Shown here: positions 25,053 through 38,826 of the stretch, one piece after another
How the letters are laid out: each line of letters begins with the position of its first letter
Position numbering within the stretch: the first letter of the stretch is position 1
From: Pithys albifrons albifrons
Taxonomy: Eukaryota; Chordata; Aves; Passeriformes; Thamnophilidae
Length of the DNA: 64,000 nucleotides
Direction: 5' to 3'
NCBI RefSeq assembly: GCF_047495875.1
Contig: NC_092458.1
Location: forward strand, 8,670,439 to 8,734,438
The notes under the pieces: generated by a model
What the model saw: only the letters and a program-made list of their open reading frames with translations
Database searches by the model: none
Told to the model about the DNA's origin: nothing
Translations under genes and position numbers: made by a program

Positions 25053-27073
25053 CAACCAAGACAATAATCCCCATTAAGTTGTTGGGGTTTTTTTCACATT
25101 GCCACATTCGAAAACTGAACAGTTATTACTCCATACAACTCCACATTAACTCCTAGATACTGCATGTCCTCAGGGCATTGCAATACTAGCAAGCATACAC
25201 TGAAGCCTAGAAAATTTCTCTTGAGGAAAGGAGAGGTTCCCTCTCTCTCTGGGTTTTCCTTAATTATCAGTCGTCATCCAAGAGATCTCCCAGAACCACA
25301 GTGACTCTGCTGCAAGCGGAATCCTGCTCGAGACACTGCTGAGCTGCACCGAGGATGGGAGTAAATGCTTTTTAAAAATCATGATTCAGAACAGTATTTC
25401 TGAATTAATTGTGCCTACAGAGGCACATGTCTGCTCAGCATGGTCATTTCTGAGTGCAAATGCATGCAAGGCAGGGAATCCCCTTTTTCCTTCTGGCAGA
25501 AAAACCAGGTCTCCCCTGAGGCTACAGCAAATGGAGAGCATGGAGGAATGTACTGCTTTGGATGTGACAAGGCAAGGGGATACATGAAGATGGAGAGAAC
25601 AAGAAAAGGTACCTGCTGTCAACACCACCAACTTCTCCTAAAAATTTTCATGTAGTGAAGAGATGAACATGAAAATGAGGCTTCTATTCCCTCCTCCATA
25701 AACCGTGAATTTTCCTAATCAGAAAATACCATCTCATTAATAAGTTGAACAGTATTTTTATATTTTTCCCCCTTTCCTTTGTCCAGCCTCAATTTCAGTG
25801 GCACAGTTATCAATGAGTTTCAGGAAATAAGAGACATTAGATTTTGTTTTCTGGTAATTCACTATCTGTGATCAACACAACAACTTCAATGTATCTGTGG
25901 GCACAACATTTTTTTTTAAAAGACTAAAAATAATGAATTATGAAACATTTTAAAAATTCATGCATGTTCCACTTTAAGCAGCTGTCAAATTCATCTGCTC
26001 CTCCTCCCCACTGGAAAGCATCTCTTCCCCCAAATATCAAAACCCTAAAGACAGTCAAATGCAGAGCTTTTACTAGTACAGGAAGACAGAACATCTATCA
26101 TCAAAAGTACTGGCTGTCTTTCACATCTTTTCTGCATCACCTCACTTCCCCACAACTCCCAGCCCTGTCCTGTTGGCAGAAGACCTGAACTCCCTTCAAC
26201 ATTGCACCCAACAGTGCACCCACTACCTGGTGCATGTGCTCCATCCTCCCCCTTACCGGCTTTCAAAGGGGAAAGAAGTGTAATGCAGTGAAGTGCTTTT
26301 GTAGGGTTTTGTTTGGGGGGATTATTCACATTTTCATGAAGACAGACCTCCCCAGGAAGTCCTTACGTTAGTTTGCATGTGGGCACAGTTTGGATAGACA
26401 GGTGGAGGAGTCACTGGTATGTGGGAACCAGTCCAGACAACGAGTTGTGACACTGTTCTTGGGAACAAGTCACATCCACGATGTTTTTACAGCATCTTTG
26501 TTTGCTGGTTGAACTTCTTTAAGCATTTACTTTGCCTTAGCTGACCTTTGCTTCTGTTGTTCTGAGACTGTGCTCTCATCTCACTGGTGAACTTCTAGAA
26601 AAAAATTTCCTTCTCTGACATGTATCTATATCGTTCTTCATTTCTTTACATTCTTCCCACATCCTGCTAATGTACCAGGTCCAGCTCAACAAGCCCCATC
26701 TCTGCTGATACCAGCCCTAATCAGATGGGAATCCAGTACCAAAAAAAGCCCAGACATGGGAGGAGTGATCATTTCAAGAGTATTGCCTCTTTAGCAGGTG
26801 CAGCCACTGACAGGGTAGAGGAGGGTGCTGGGGACACAAAACAAATTTACATCCCCTACCTGAAAGCACTATCACTCTATAAGAAATAGCATCACGGGCC
26901 ACTGAACCATGAAAAGTAGAACACTGACTTTAAAGGAAAGGACTTTTACTCCTTCTCAAAAGATGTATGGAAAAATAAGGAATCTGACTTAGCATAATCT
27001 ATGCTGCCTGGTAGGCAACATTTTCATAAACAGTTGTGGTAATTTCTTACTCAAATTAAGCAAACAATAGCAT

Positions 27074-27111
27074 TCACACACAAAGCCACATGCATGCACA
27101 CACACACCACC
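27074..27111. repeat. CA-rich low-complexity patch
   Basis: Short CA runs (CACACACA, then GCACACACACACC) are separated by a CATGCATG palindrome. It is an imperfect CA microsatellite of low copy number. Confidence 0.6.
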
Positions 27112-28488
27112 CTAAGAAAGCTCCAAGCAGTGGCAATCCCTGACCTTCACTGCAGACATGGAAGCTGTTGCACAGTCCTCTTACATACATTTCTCTCTGC
27201 CACAGACCCTCTGACCTCAGACAGCCAATACCTGGACATCAGAATGGGACAGCACAGGAAATAATAAGGCTCAGAAGGGTCATCCAGGGAAGAGATTGAT
27301 CATGGAGAAAGTTAGGCAGCTAATACAAGTGGGCTGAGAAAACTGTTGTGCTTTCAATCGTGTAAGTTCCCTGGGCCATAAAGCTGACACTGGGGCTGCA
27401 CACTTGCATTCCAATCTGACACATTTATTGGAAGTAGAAAGCTAATGTTGGCCTATTAACAATTGTTGTCTGCTGTAAATCACTGCAGGACCTCCCTTGA
27501 AGCATATTGCCTCCCACTTACCTCACTGACATCAAGGAACCCTTTGCCCTCTTCAACTCATAGTTGGGCCATTAAATAAAGACATTGTCTTTCGAGGAGA
27601 GGACTGGTTCACAAAAGCCAGAGCAAAAACCACACCATTCCAATGTGAGGTTCAAAACATCACTGGAGGATATACAGGACTCAATCCCAACTTGCAGTGA
27701 GTTTATTGCAAATATTTGACTTAATTTTGTTTCCCTTTCTGGAAAAAAATCAGGGCTCCTAAGGTTTGTCAGTGCTCTGGTGGAGAAACTACTGCAGAAA
27801 CCAGCATCTCTTCAGGATGTGATACATGAACAGATTTGCTACTCTTTGAAATGAATGGGGATTAACAGTTTAGTATCAGTTTCCTATGAGTTTCTTGGAT
27901 ACAATTTTTCCTGCAGAGTTAATATAGCATTAGAATAGCAGAACTTAATTCTATAATTTTCATAAATCTGGCTTATGCTGAAAAATTGCAAGACTGCTGT
28001 TTTTTTAACTAAAAAGCATCCTTTATAATTCCTTTACTATACAGGGGAAGATGAACGGATAAATAATTGTAATGGGAAATAGAAAGAAAAGTGTGGAGCT
28101 GAGATTTCTATGCACTTTTTCATCATCTGGACCCTGAGGACTTGGTCACTGATAAACTCACTCCTTCTGTGGTCAATGTTCTTTTCTACTCACAAGGAGC
28201 AAATGTGTCTTGCTTAGTCACACAGTAGGAAAGACCACTATGCAAAAAAAAAACAGAACTGAAGTTTAATGGGAGAATACTGTCTTTACAGCCTGGACCA
28301 CAGTGGCAAGAGCTTACACCACTGCCCACACCATCAGATGGGATGGCCCAGGTTTGTGTAAGAGAGAAGGTGAGCTCCCCTCAGTGCCACAGAGAAGGGA
28401 ATCCTGTTCTGCAAACACCATGGGGATGTGAGCTATCACATCCTCATCCATGTGAGAGAGGACAAAGGCCTACAGCTCATAGGAGAGT

Positions 28489-28514
28489 GAGAAGAAGCCA
28501 AGAGAAGAAGCCAA
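28489..28514. repeat. 13-bp tandem duplication
   Basis: GAGAAGAAGCCAA is present twice without mismatch at 28489-28501 and 28502-28514, followed by a partial third GAG. It is probably a replication-slippage product. Confidence 0.8.
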
Positions 28515-31500
28515 GAGCTGTGGGGTACATGTACAGTCTGAGGGCCTGGAGTCAGGCGTGCACTTGAGCATCTGTCTGTGCCAAGGTTCTGGGGCAGGAC
28601 AGAGAGAGATGCAGCAGCCACACGAAAGCAGCCATGTGATGGTGCCGGGCGGGGGGTGAGTACCCACAGATGCCATCTTGATTTACTCACACACTTCAAA
28701 CATAAACCAGATATTTCTATATTCTGTTATTAATGTTAACCACAAAACTAGAAAAGTTCTGAGCCGCTGGTAAAGACAGCAGTGTGAAATTCAGGAGGGC
28801 CAAGCCACTAAAGCAATGTGAAATTGTAGAAAAAGTTAATAAATTGTGGAGGAATGTTTCAGGCTTACTCTGTTTCCAAGGGACTGAGAAATCCCTCTGT
28901 GTGTAGCTCATGGGTCTGGCCAAAGGGGTCTTGGACAGACTTCAAGGGAAACCTGCAGCTATCTCTCTCTCTGCTGCCAGAAATTTAATGGTGCCGAGCA
29001 GCAAAGCGCTGTTGTCGGTTGACAGAGGGATGGAAAACCAGACCAGATGCGTGTCTGCCTCCCAGAAAAGGCCCTGCAGTCTGAGAGCATCCCACCATTT
29101 TGATAAAGCAATCCTCCTTTCCAAAAACAGTTTCAAGTCCTTTTATCCAAGGTGGACAGGCAACAACCAGGGCTCCCTGACCCTGTCATGCCATGGTTGT
29201 TACTGAGTTTCCTGTAAAATCCAGACCTTCTCACAGAAGCAGTTTAAAAACAAACAAGGAAGAATGCTGTTTCTACACCTTGAAATGATTTAGGAAACTG
29301 AGAACTTAAAAGGAGCAAGTTGATATAGTTGTGTTTTGCTGTGTCAGCAATATTGGCCTTGTGAAGTATGCTTTCATTTCAACAGACCAAGCCTGAAACC
29401 TACTGTGATGGTTGCCTGTGCCATCATTGATCATGTGAGGCCCTTCTTGCCTCCTGCTTTTCCCAAGGCAGCAGTTTCCAACTTCTGTCACATCAGGAAA
29501 GATCATGTTGTACTGCCAGGGAGGTACTTGTGGAAAGGGAAGAAGAAATGAAGAGACCTGGTCACAGCTGGCCAGAGCCAGGGCAGACCAGCTCACAGCC
29601 AAGGCCCTGATTGCTCTTTTTATGAACACTTTGATGATGTGCACACTTGGCCTTGTTTTTTAAGACTACCACTTGCCTGTGCCAATATCTGAAAAATTAA
29701 TTACAAAGTTTAGGACCACACTGAAACAGCATAGAGCTTCAGACACAAGAACAGGAAAAAAATATTTAATCTTAGCAAATCAAAACCCAAAATGTTAGCA
29801 GGAGCATGTGCTTTTGATATACTAAAAAAGGGGAAAGGCAATGATTTTTTTAAAAAAGTTTTAAATAATATTCCTATTATTCGTGCAATACAGCTGGATA
29901 AAAAGTTCTTTTAAAAATGTCTTTTAAATTACTTACAATGTGCAGAGCTAAAATCTTTATTTTTGCCTTTCTAGTTTTAGATAAAAGTTGTTTTGCTGAT
30001 CAGAACAATTAAGCTTATAATGGGGAAAAAAAGTAATAGGTTATCTACAGATACACAAACCAGCAGTGCTGAAGGTGCAGTCACCAAGCAGCATTCTGCT
30101 ACTCAAATTGATTTCATCTGTGCATTTTATTTCTCTGAAAAATGTATATACTTTTTTTATTAGAAGCTTTCCATTGTCCTGTGCAGTTAATATTTATTTT
30201 TACAAGCCTGAAAGCTTTAAGTTTGGGGGAAAAAAAAAAGAAAAAATAGAAACGACTAAACATAATAAGAGGCTACAATTTACAACTGAAAAAACCCTCT
30301 GAAAAACTAATATAAAACCTTTGGTTAAACACTGACTGTTGCTATCAATGGGAAACGCCGCTGCATGCAATGACTTGTGCTATGCCGAAAACCCGCCAAT
30401 ATCAGTGGTTGCCAGAAATGGGGAAGCAGATCACACACACTACTCACTGTCACAGTTTCTTATATCCTTAGAAGATTTTATTCCACTGGTATGATATTGG
30501 AAAGTTCTTACACTCTGTCTATCCAGAAGGACTGCATTTTAATTATCCCTTAGAAGTCTGGCTGGTAGTTGGGTGTCTCAGCAGTTTTGCTTTCTTTTTT
30601 AACATTGCCTTATTGCTTAAGGCTGTACAGATCCCTTTGGGATAATTGAAAGCAACTAAAGAATGGAAACATCTCTTGGAAAAGTAAAAACAAATCAAGA
30701 TTTGGGTTCAGGATGGCTTAGCAGAGTGAATTCTTATTCATAGACTTCACATGCTTGCTGAGGCTTCATTTTATTGAATTCCCAACATTTTTCTGCTGCT
30801 CTTTGATTAGGAAAACTCAGTCTAGGCTTTTAGGGCACTCTTGAAGCACATGTTCTTTCAGTACCCCTGCTCAGTGGTGGTACAGCATGTGGAGAAGAAA
30901 CGATGAATGAGTAGAGTAGAAGAAAGAGGGGGGCAGCACAGAGACACCAGGTCTTCCCTGGCATCTGAAGGGAAGTAAGCTCTCACAATGAGGTTGTCAA
31001 AGAATTGATCACAGTTTTATTCTGACTTCTGTGTCAAACTAGAGTCTCAATTGCTTCTCAAGTAGCAACAATGTAGCAGAAGAAATGAGAAGGTAGTGAA
31101 GTAGGGCCACCTCTCCTGCACTCACCTTTGCTTTGGCTTTCACAGAGTGTGAGCTGCAGGAGCACTTTCTCTTTTTATACCAAATTGGTTCCCAAAATGA
31201 AAATATGACTATCCAATAGGTCTACATAATTCCTAGACTTGAGCACTTCTCAGCTGATAGAACTCTGAGAAGAACAGCAAGCAGTGTGCAGCAACCAGTA
31301 TCAGAGTTCGCCATGGTAACCACAGGGGCATGTCAATGATCTAAGCTTCTTCACTTGTTGAGACTATAACCTTCATTTTACAAAAAATATATTGCTAGTC
31401 ACCACTGTTATAAAGGAAATACTCACAAATGAGCCTCCGCCTGTAGGAAGCCTGCACGAAATTGTTTCACCAGGTACAAGCAGTCTCTGTTCATCTTAAC

Positions 31501-33823
31501 CTCAACCACAGATAAGGCGGGGGAACAGGAAAGGAGCTGGGGCATCAGGGTGCCACGTGAAGTACCAGGAGAGTCCCCAGTGCCTTAATTAATCTGTGAT
31601 TTGTCACAGTAATTTAAGTGTGGCTTCTTCAGCTCAGCTTACACATGGAGGCACAAATACAGAGAGGCAGTGTGTACTACCATAACCAGTGCTGTAACAC
31701 CAAAACCCAGAAGACTTTAGTTTCTGCACTGTCCATTTGGTAATTTGTATTGACATTAAATTCACTTCAAAATCAATTTGAAAACTAACAGCCCAGGTAA
31801 TGCTAACTTTGGTATGTTACACTTATTGGAGAAGACAGAGGAAACAAACTTGTGCCATGCACAAATGGAGATCCCCCAGGATCCCAAAACAGGATTCCAT
31901 GGTGCCTTTAAAAGTAAACTGTTAAATCAGGACTATGTAAGTCACTACAGAGCTGTCAGATGATACAGTTTTCAACACTCTTTCTATCTTTTGCATGCAA
32001 GTTTGTACACAAATACTCCCACAGACTCAACAGAGCTCCTGAATACACCTCTTCCAATTCCATGCCTGCATATGTATGGCTTCCACTAAAACTGGCATGC
32101 ATTCAGTGAGAAAAAGAATGTATTTCTCTTTGTGCCATAATGCATGCAGCAGTGCTTTCTACCATTGCCATTTGTTGTTTATAAAAATTCAGTTTATGCA
32201 AAACAGTTAGGAATACTGAAAAATGAGAGGGGAGAGAACATCAGAAACAAAGATATATGTCCATGACCTTTTGGAAAACTACCATGTAGAATAAAGAACT
32301 CTCCATTCTCAACTCAAATAAATCCATCAGTCACCTAAAATAACAGGCTATAATTAGTTAATAATATGATGAATTAAATTATCATAAGCTTACACTAGAA
32401 AATTACTTAAACACAACCACAAAATACAGAAGGCTGGAGAAAGGCTGAGGCAGAGGCAAGCCAGGCTTCTCGGATGAAATCCCCTGCCCATTCAGCAGCC
32501 TCCTATCAACTTCAAGGTCTTGATTTCTCTCCTGAATTCTCTGCCAGGTTTTCCTCTCAACTCACTCTGCAACATCAGAAAAATTTTCAGTGCCTTCCTT
32601 TCTGCCAAAAAGAGAAACCAATCACCAAATTCAGGCTACTGTTGGGTGTGCTGTGTCTTTGGTTCAGCACAAAGCACTGTGGTTTATCCTTTAAAACAAG
32701 AATAAAAATCATTCAAGGTAATTTTGTTAGCATCTTAGAAGGATGTAAAATGCCTTTCAGTGCATTTGGTTGAAGAAAGTTTGTCTTGTTAATGAGATTC
32801 TGCATGAGAATACCTGTGACCTGAGCTGAGTCCCTTTGCCCCATCCTATGGGAATCACTGTTAACCACTAAGGCGAATACACCTTTCTCCCAGTCTTGAG
32901 AGATAATGGCATTTCATACTCTGGGAAGGAATTAAGTGACTAAATCATGCATCACCAAAATACACTGTTACATGAGGCCCTGTCAAGATGCAAAAACATA
33001 AAATATTTTTTAAACTGTTGACATCTACCCCTTAAAGGACAAAGTCCAGATGGGTAAAGTAGTGCTCTAAATACTGCAGGGAACAGAATGAAAAAAGAGA
33101 TGGAGATAAGGAAAAGGACATCTGTACCCTGAACCATCTGTTGCCAAATCTTGGTCTTGTTCCCCTACTCATGGGGGTGGGCTCCATCAAGGTGGGGCAG
33201 CAGGGAATGGGACAAAACAGTAAAAGTCCCATGCAAGGGGCAGCAGCAGCAGGCAGGAACTCAGACAACACACAGGAAAAACAAACCCAGCACACTCTAG
33301 ACAATCACTGTTTTTGTTCTTACAACAGTTTCCTGAGGAGGTGAGATAATCATCTTTGAAGAACACTTCAGGCTGACAGGCATTAAAGTGAAACTGTTGG
33401 AAATGGCATGGAGCCCAAACTAAGCATGAGGAAGAGTCACTTGAAGAGGTCTGCTCTGGGTTTGTGCAGTCTCACTGTCATGGCACAAGATAAGGAAAAC
33501 CAAGAAATGTGTCTTCTCTGACCACAGAGACATTGTAGGTTTCATTTCCCAGAAACAATTCAGGTTTGAATCTTCATTTTTCCCCATCTAATTTCCAGCT
33601 TTCCCAAAGAACCTTGTCTTTTCAAATGCCTCCCTTTTCATTCTGATTATTTGTCTCCTGTAGTGGTTTTGAAGGCATTCAATTCCAGATACATAGCATG
33701 GTGGTCTGAAAAGTTACTTTCCTGTCTGACTGATCATTTTTGATCCACTGCCCTCCCAGCACTTCCTGGTGCAATAGTGATAATGTTTATCAAAAGTGGG
33801 AAAACAGATCACAAAACAAAACA

Positions 33824-33847
33824 CAGATCTATCTATCTGTAGATCTG
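33824..33847. repeat. 8-8-8 dyad, AT/GATC-rich
   Basis: CAGATCTA (33824-33831) and TAGATCTG (33840-33847) are perfect inverted repeats around the 8-nt loop TCTATCTG. CAGATC words recur nearby at 33815 and 33853. Confidence 0.5.
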
Positions 33848-36800
33848 CTACACAGATCAATTACAACACAGAATAACTACCAGTATAGGGTGCTGCCAAA
33901 ATGTAAATCCAGTATGGACACCTTTCTTCTATATGACCGTGTTGAATAGACTGGAGCTGGGCAAGAAAATGAACCGTTTTTCCTTTTCCTATGTACAGTT
34001 TCCAGAAAGGTCCCCCAAGAAAACCAGTGGGGGGGGACCTGAGGAGTTGTGGCCAAAATGATGGGTGTGACTGTGGCAGGGTGTGTTTGGAGCCTCATGG
34101 CTTCACTCCAGATCCCATCAAAATACACTGGCCTGCTGCAGAAGGGACATTCAGTCTCTAAAAGAAATGACAGCTGCTGACATCTACTGCCACCCTGCAC
34201 ATTTGAAGAAAATTCAGCAACTGACTGAAGGCCCAGTTGTGTGAACTGGGAGTTTATGTCCAAATTCATCTGCCCTAATGTTGCACCTCTGCCTCCTGGG
34301 CTGAGACAAGAAACACAGTGGCACGGGTTCCTCCTGCAGCTGGATGTGAGGCATCTTCAGAAAGCAGCTGATCTCTTAAGCCAAGAGTGAATGCACTGCT
34401 CATTCAGGACCTTGTATCAGGTGGGAGGAATTGAGGTCTTGGTGAACATGTCTAGCAGTAGACGTGAGCTCTTTGTATTGATAAACTCTTTGTCTAGTAG
34501 TACCTTTTGAAGCTCAGAGAACTGGGAAATCCTGGAAGGTGAAATTGCAACTCTGCACCCACCTAACATGAATGTCTGGGTGCAAAAAGGCTATAGTAAA
34601 TTCCTGAATTTTTTGTCCCTCAATTTGTTCTTCTTGGCTGTGGTCTATATTTCTTGGAAAATTCTTCCATCTTTCTGTTGGGTGATCATTTCTGCCTTTT
34701 AACACGTGTGCTGCTTTAGCAGAGGAGTAACTCAATTTTCCTGACAAAGCAGTAACATGCTATACAATGTAAATTTCTCACTTTTGTGAGCAGTAAAAGT
34801 CTCTTATTCAACCTGTTTAATAGGTTAAATGATCATTTTGTATTAAAAAAATCAAGTATGTTTTCCTTCCCAAACTCTCTCCCTCTTTTTTAATCTGATG
34901 TTTTATCAGTTTCAAGATCCGGGAAGTGGTTATTTTTGGCATAATATTTAGAAAGACAATCTTGCAATAGTACTCTTTACCAAGTAAGTGCTCAAATGAA
35001 CAGAGCTTATAAATGATTAATATACTAGCAGTGAGATAACCCTGAAAAATACATCTGGTGTTTGTTAACTGAAGATTATTTCTTTTAAGGTTTTAATTGG
35101 GCCATGTTAATTGGATGCTTTTGTTCAGTAGACATATTTCATATCCCAAACTTAAGCCAGGTTTTGTTCAGTAAAACCATAAACATGCAATTAATCACAG
35201 AAAAGCATGGACCCCTCCTTATGCTTGGAATACTTGAACCCAGAAAGTAATTTTCACAGAGTTTTACTCCCTAAAATCAAGTGGGCTGGTGGCTGAGAAC
35301 GTGTATAATGTTCTGAAAACTGGGTGATGTCTCTGTAATTACCATGAGCCTGCACAGCACTGGCAAATCTGTAAGAGCCCTTCTTGGTAGAAATACCCTG
35401 TGTACTTCAGCAGGAGTGTCTCCATGAGAAATAGCTGATAAGAACAGGACGGTGACAGCCCTGGGCTTCCCACGCCCGTCGGAGCAGAATAACGCCTTTC
35501 CCCCGTAAAGGAAAGAAAGCAGCAGCTCTGCTTCTGTGCCAAGAGGGTCTGAGCCACTCAGAACTGGCTCTGTCAATGTTTATAGCACTGCGACCAAAGC
35601 CAATAAAGTATTAGCACAGAGAAGGCAAGAGAAAATGCACGATCACATCCTCTGTATTATTCACAGAAAGACTGGAAACCACCTTTGGAAAAATACTGAC
35701 AGAAAGGCTACAAAAGCCCTTTCTGCTTGGCAGCTGGGTTAGTTAATGGCACGGGGACTGTGGAAAGGGGATGGGTAAGTGCCAGTTGCATCCGCTCTGG
35801 AAATGATGGTGAAATAGGAGAGTTTCCCATCTACATTTTTATAGTTTGAGTTTCAGTTTTTTAGGTGATTCCTTCCTGCTTTCCTCTCTCCCCACCTCTC
35901 CCTTTCTCTTCCCAAAATTAGGGAAAACTATTGTGTTACAGATGCATACATAGGCCATTACCATAGGACCATTCATTGATCCTTATCTATGGAGTCATTG
36001 CAAAGTTCCTTTCACAGTGAGAGCACACAGTGTTGTGAAAGAAGATGAGAAACCACAAAATCAATCCTATTTATGGGAATTACGTCTTTTGTTTAGAATA
36101 AGAAGAGGTTTTAATCTACAGCTAGGATGTAGAACTACATAAAATATGCATATGGTACCAAGGACAGACACGCACTCAGCACAGACCAGAGCACTGTCAT
36201 TTTCTGGTTGAGTGAAATTAGGACTGTACACAAGCACCTAGTGCATTGTGTAGGCATGATGATGGTTTTACATGGGAGGCTACACAGCTGTATGGAGAAA
36301 AGCTATATAATGTCTGTTCTCATTACATAGTAGCTGTAAAGTTCATTTGCACTGAATTAATTAAGTTGTTCCTGTTACAGATTCATGCCAGCAGGAGTTA
36401 TGATTGATTAAAAGTAGTTCCAGACATGATCTCCTTGAACATGTGTCAGAGGTCTGCAGCTGAGTGCCCATGTAAATTAGAGTAATACAATTTGCCTTTC
36501 ATTAGCCATCAGGTCTTGGTTTAAAATGCCCCTGAGGAAACTATGACCTACTCTGTGATCTGTAGAAAACACACTTTACTCCCCTAGGCCCAGTTCAGGG
36601 CAGTGTTCAGGCACAAGCCTGGTTATAAGACTTGTCTCAGCAGAACTACACATGGACTTAAAGCTGTGCTCCTGCACATACTTGCTGAACCCAGAACTAA
36701 TAGTGGATTGGCCTAAGAAACCAAATACGTGCTCCATGATCACTTTTGCACAGCCCAAGGCTTTTTTCACATTTTAACATGGGCAAAAAGAAAAATGAGA

Positions 36801-38780
36801 CACACTGTCAGAGGACTAAAATCTAAAATAACTTCATTCATGATGCACACTGTATCTTCCAGATTTTCAGCAACAGCCGAGCTAACTGCTTGAGCACTAA
36901 GGACCTTGGAGAGTCACAGCTCTGGCAGCATCATGGTAGAAACCACACAAGCATCATGGACACAGGACTTCCAGACCATGAACTGGGAGGGGGAGCACTT
37001 GAACCAAGAAGGAAATTTCAGAGCCCTTGGAGACCTGGTTGAAGGCCTGGGTCTGAGAGCAAGGCTCCTTCCATAGTGACAATGCAGATGCCAGTGGAGC
37101 CAGCTGGCTTGGGAGTCTGGAAACCATAAGGTCTATTTCCTTGGGATAGAGTATCCAGTGGGGATTCCCTTGAGTTAAGGACCACAAAAACCCCTGCAGT
37201 CCTCACTACGATGCCATCTTTCAGGCAGTTTTCTAAGTCACTGGGAAGGCAAGCTGGCAGTAAGCCTGGGAGGTTTCTGAGGAAGCCTGGCTTGCAGGAA
37301 AGTTTTGAAACTGCCCGACAGGCAAGGTCATGTTGGAGCTTGGGTTGATTGACAGAAAATCAGCTGAAAGGAGCATGTTTCCATGTAATGTTTTACATCC
37401 AAAAAAATCAGCATATTCTAAGATAAAATCATTCTTTCAGAAAATTTCTGTAACCTCTACTTAAAGGCTATCATCTGCCACAGTCTCGCTTAGAGCCTTA
37501 TAGAATGGGATCACTGCTTGCTGCAGAAAGTCCTAATTGGAGTAATTTCTATGGCAGATTGTTTCTCCAAGCAAGTTTCATTTGGCCACGGAAAATGATA
37601 TAGTATTTAGCTGCTCCACAGTGGAATCATGCTTTGTCAGATCAGAAATATGATAAAACATTCCCATAACACAAAATACTGTCTTCTGAAAACAAAATCT
37701 GTGGGATACATGGGTTACACATGGTACCCAACAGCTATCAAATTACTGAGTGGCAGCAGACCTGAGACTCTGCTTCACTTACCTACACTTTCCTTTTTAT
37801 TCCATAAAATTTTTTAGGAGGAACTCACCCTACCAGGTTGTAGCAGTTAAAAACCACCATTAGAAAGAAATCTCCCATCCAAATTTTAATAGGGTTTCAG
37901 CCACTTCAAAGCTGTTCATTTCTAGCAGTTTTAATCCTTTTCAGCCACTAGCTGTCTCCCTGCCAAAGTCAAGTCAATTAGTTAAGAAGTCATTAGAAAA
38001 GCCCTCAGATATGAAAGCCATGCCTTGAAGTCCAGCTCTTTTGCAACCTCTCTCAAAAACCAAGGCTGCTAATTTGGCATGGTTTCAGACCCTTGGTCTA
38101 CCTGAAGCACAAATATAAAATCAGCCTGACTCAACTGCTTTGTCTGGTTGCACCCTCAGCCACTGGAAAAGGCTTTCTCCCAGAAAGCAGACAAGCAAGT
38201 ACCAGCAGAGCACCAGCCACAGCTTTCATGCTGGCAACTGAATAATGAATCCATTGCTTCAGCAGACCTACTGCAACACAGTCATGCCAAATTCTTAACG
38301 TCCTCAGGGATGCTGTTGTGCACCAGCCTTGCGCAAAAGCCTTGGTGATCAGTGGCAAGTTCAGTCCTAGTCAATGCTCCATGGCATGAGTCAGCCCTCA
38401 GCCCAGGGCCAAACAATGTGTGCTGGTTCATGACTGCTTTCAATGTGTGGTCCAGAGATTTTCCTGCCAAGAGAAATATTTGGCTTGTTTATGACTGGAG
38501 TCCTGAATGCAAACACTTATACCTACAGTGTGGGTGAAGAGCAGAGCTGTGCCCAAGGGCAAAGCAGGAAATGAACCAACCTGACAGCACTGAAACACCC
38601 AGTGAAATTTATTTTCATTTTTGGCCCATCTTCTCCAGTGAGCTTATCTTGTGTTGCCATGTAAGTTGTAACTAATGCCAAGACTCAAAATTTTCTCACT
38701 TCTAGGCTTGTTCTGAACAGAGTCAGGCATCCTGATGGCAGCAACACTCGTCCTGGGGCTGCCACCATGTGCACTATGCT

Positions 38781-38826
38781 CCCTGGTTATCCCACGGATA
38801 TCCCTGGTTATCCCTGGATATCCCAC
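38781..38826. repeat. 10-11-bp minisatellite, four copies
   Basis: Units alternate between CCCTGGTTAT and CCC(A)CGGATAT/CCCTGGATAT across 46 bp. This array creates the Gly-Tyr-Pro and Asp-Ile-Pro patterns in the chance open frames over it on both strands, so those frames should not be read as proteins. Confidence 0.85.
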
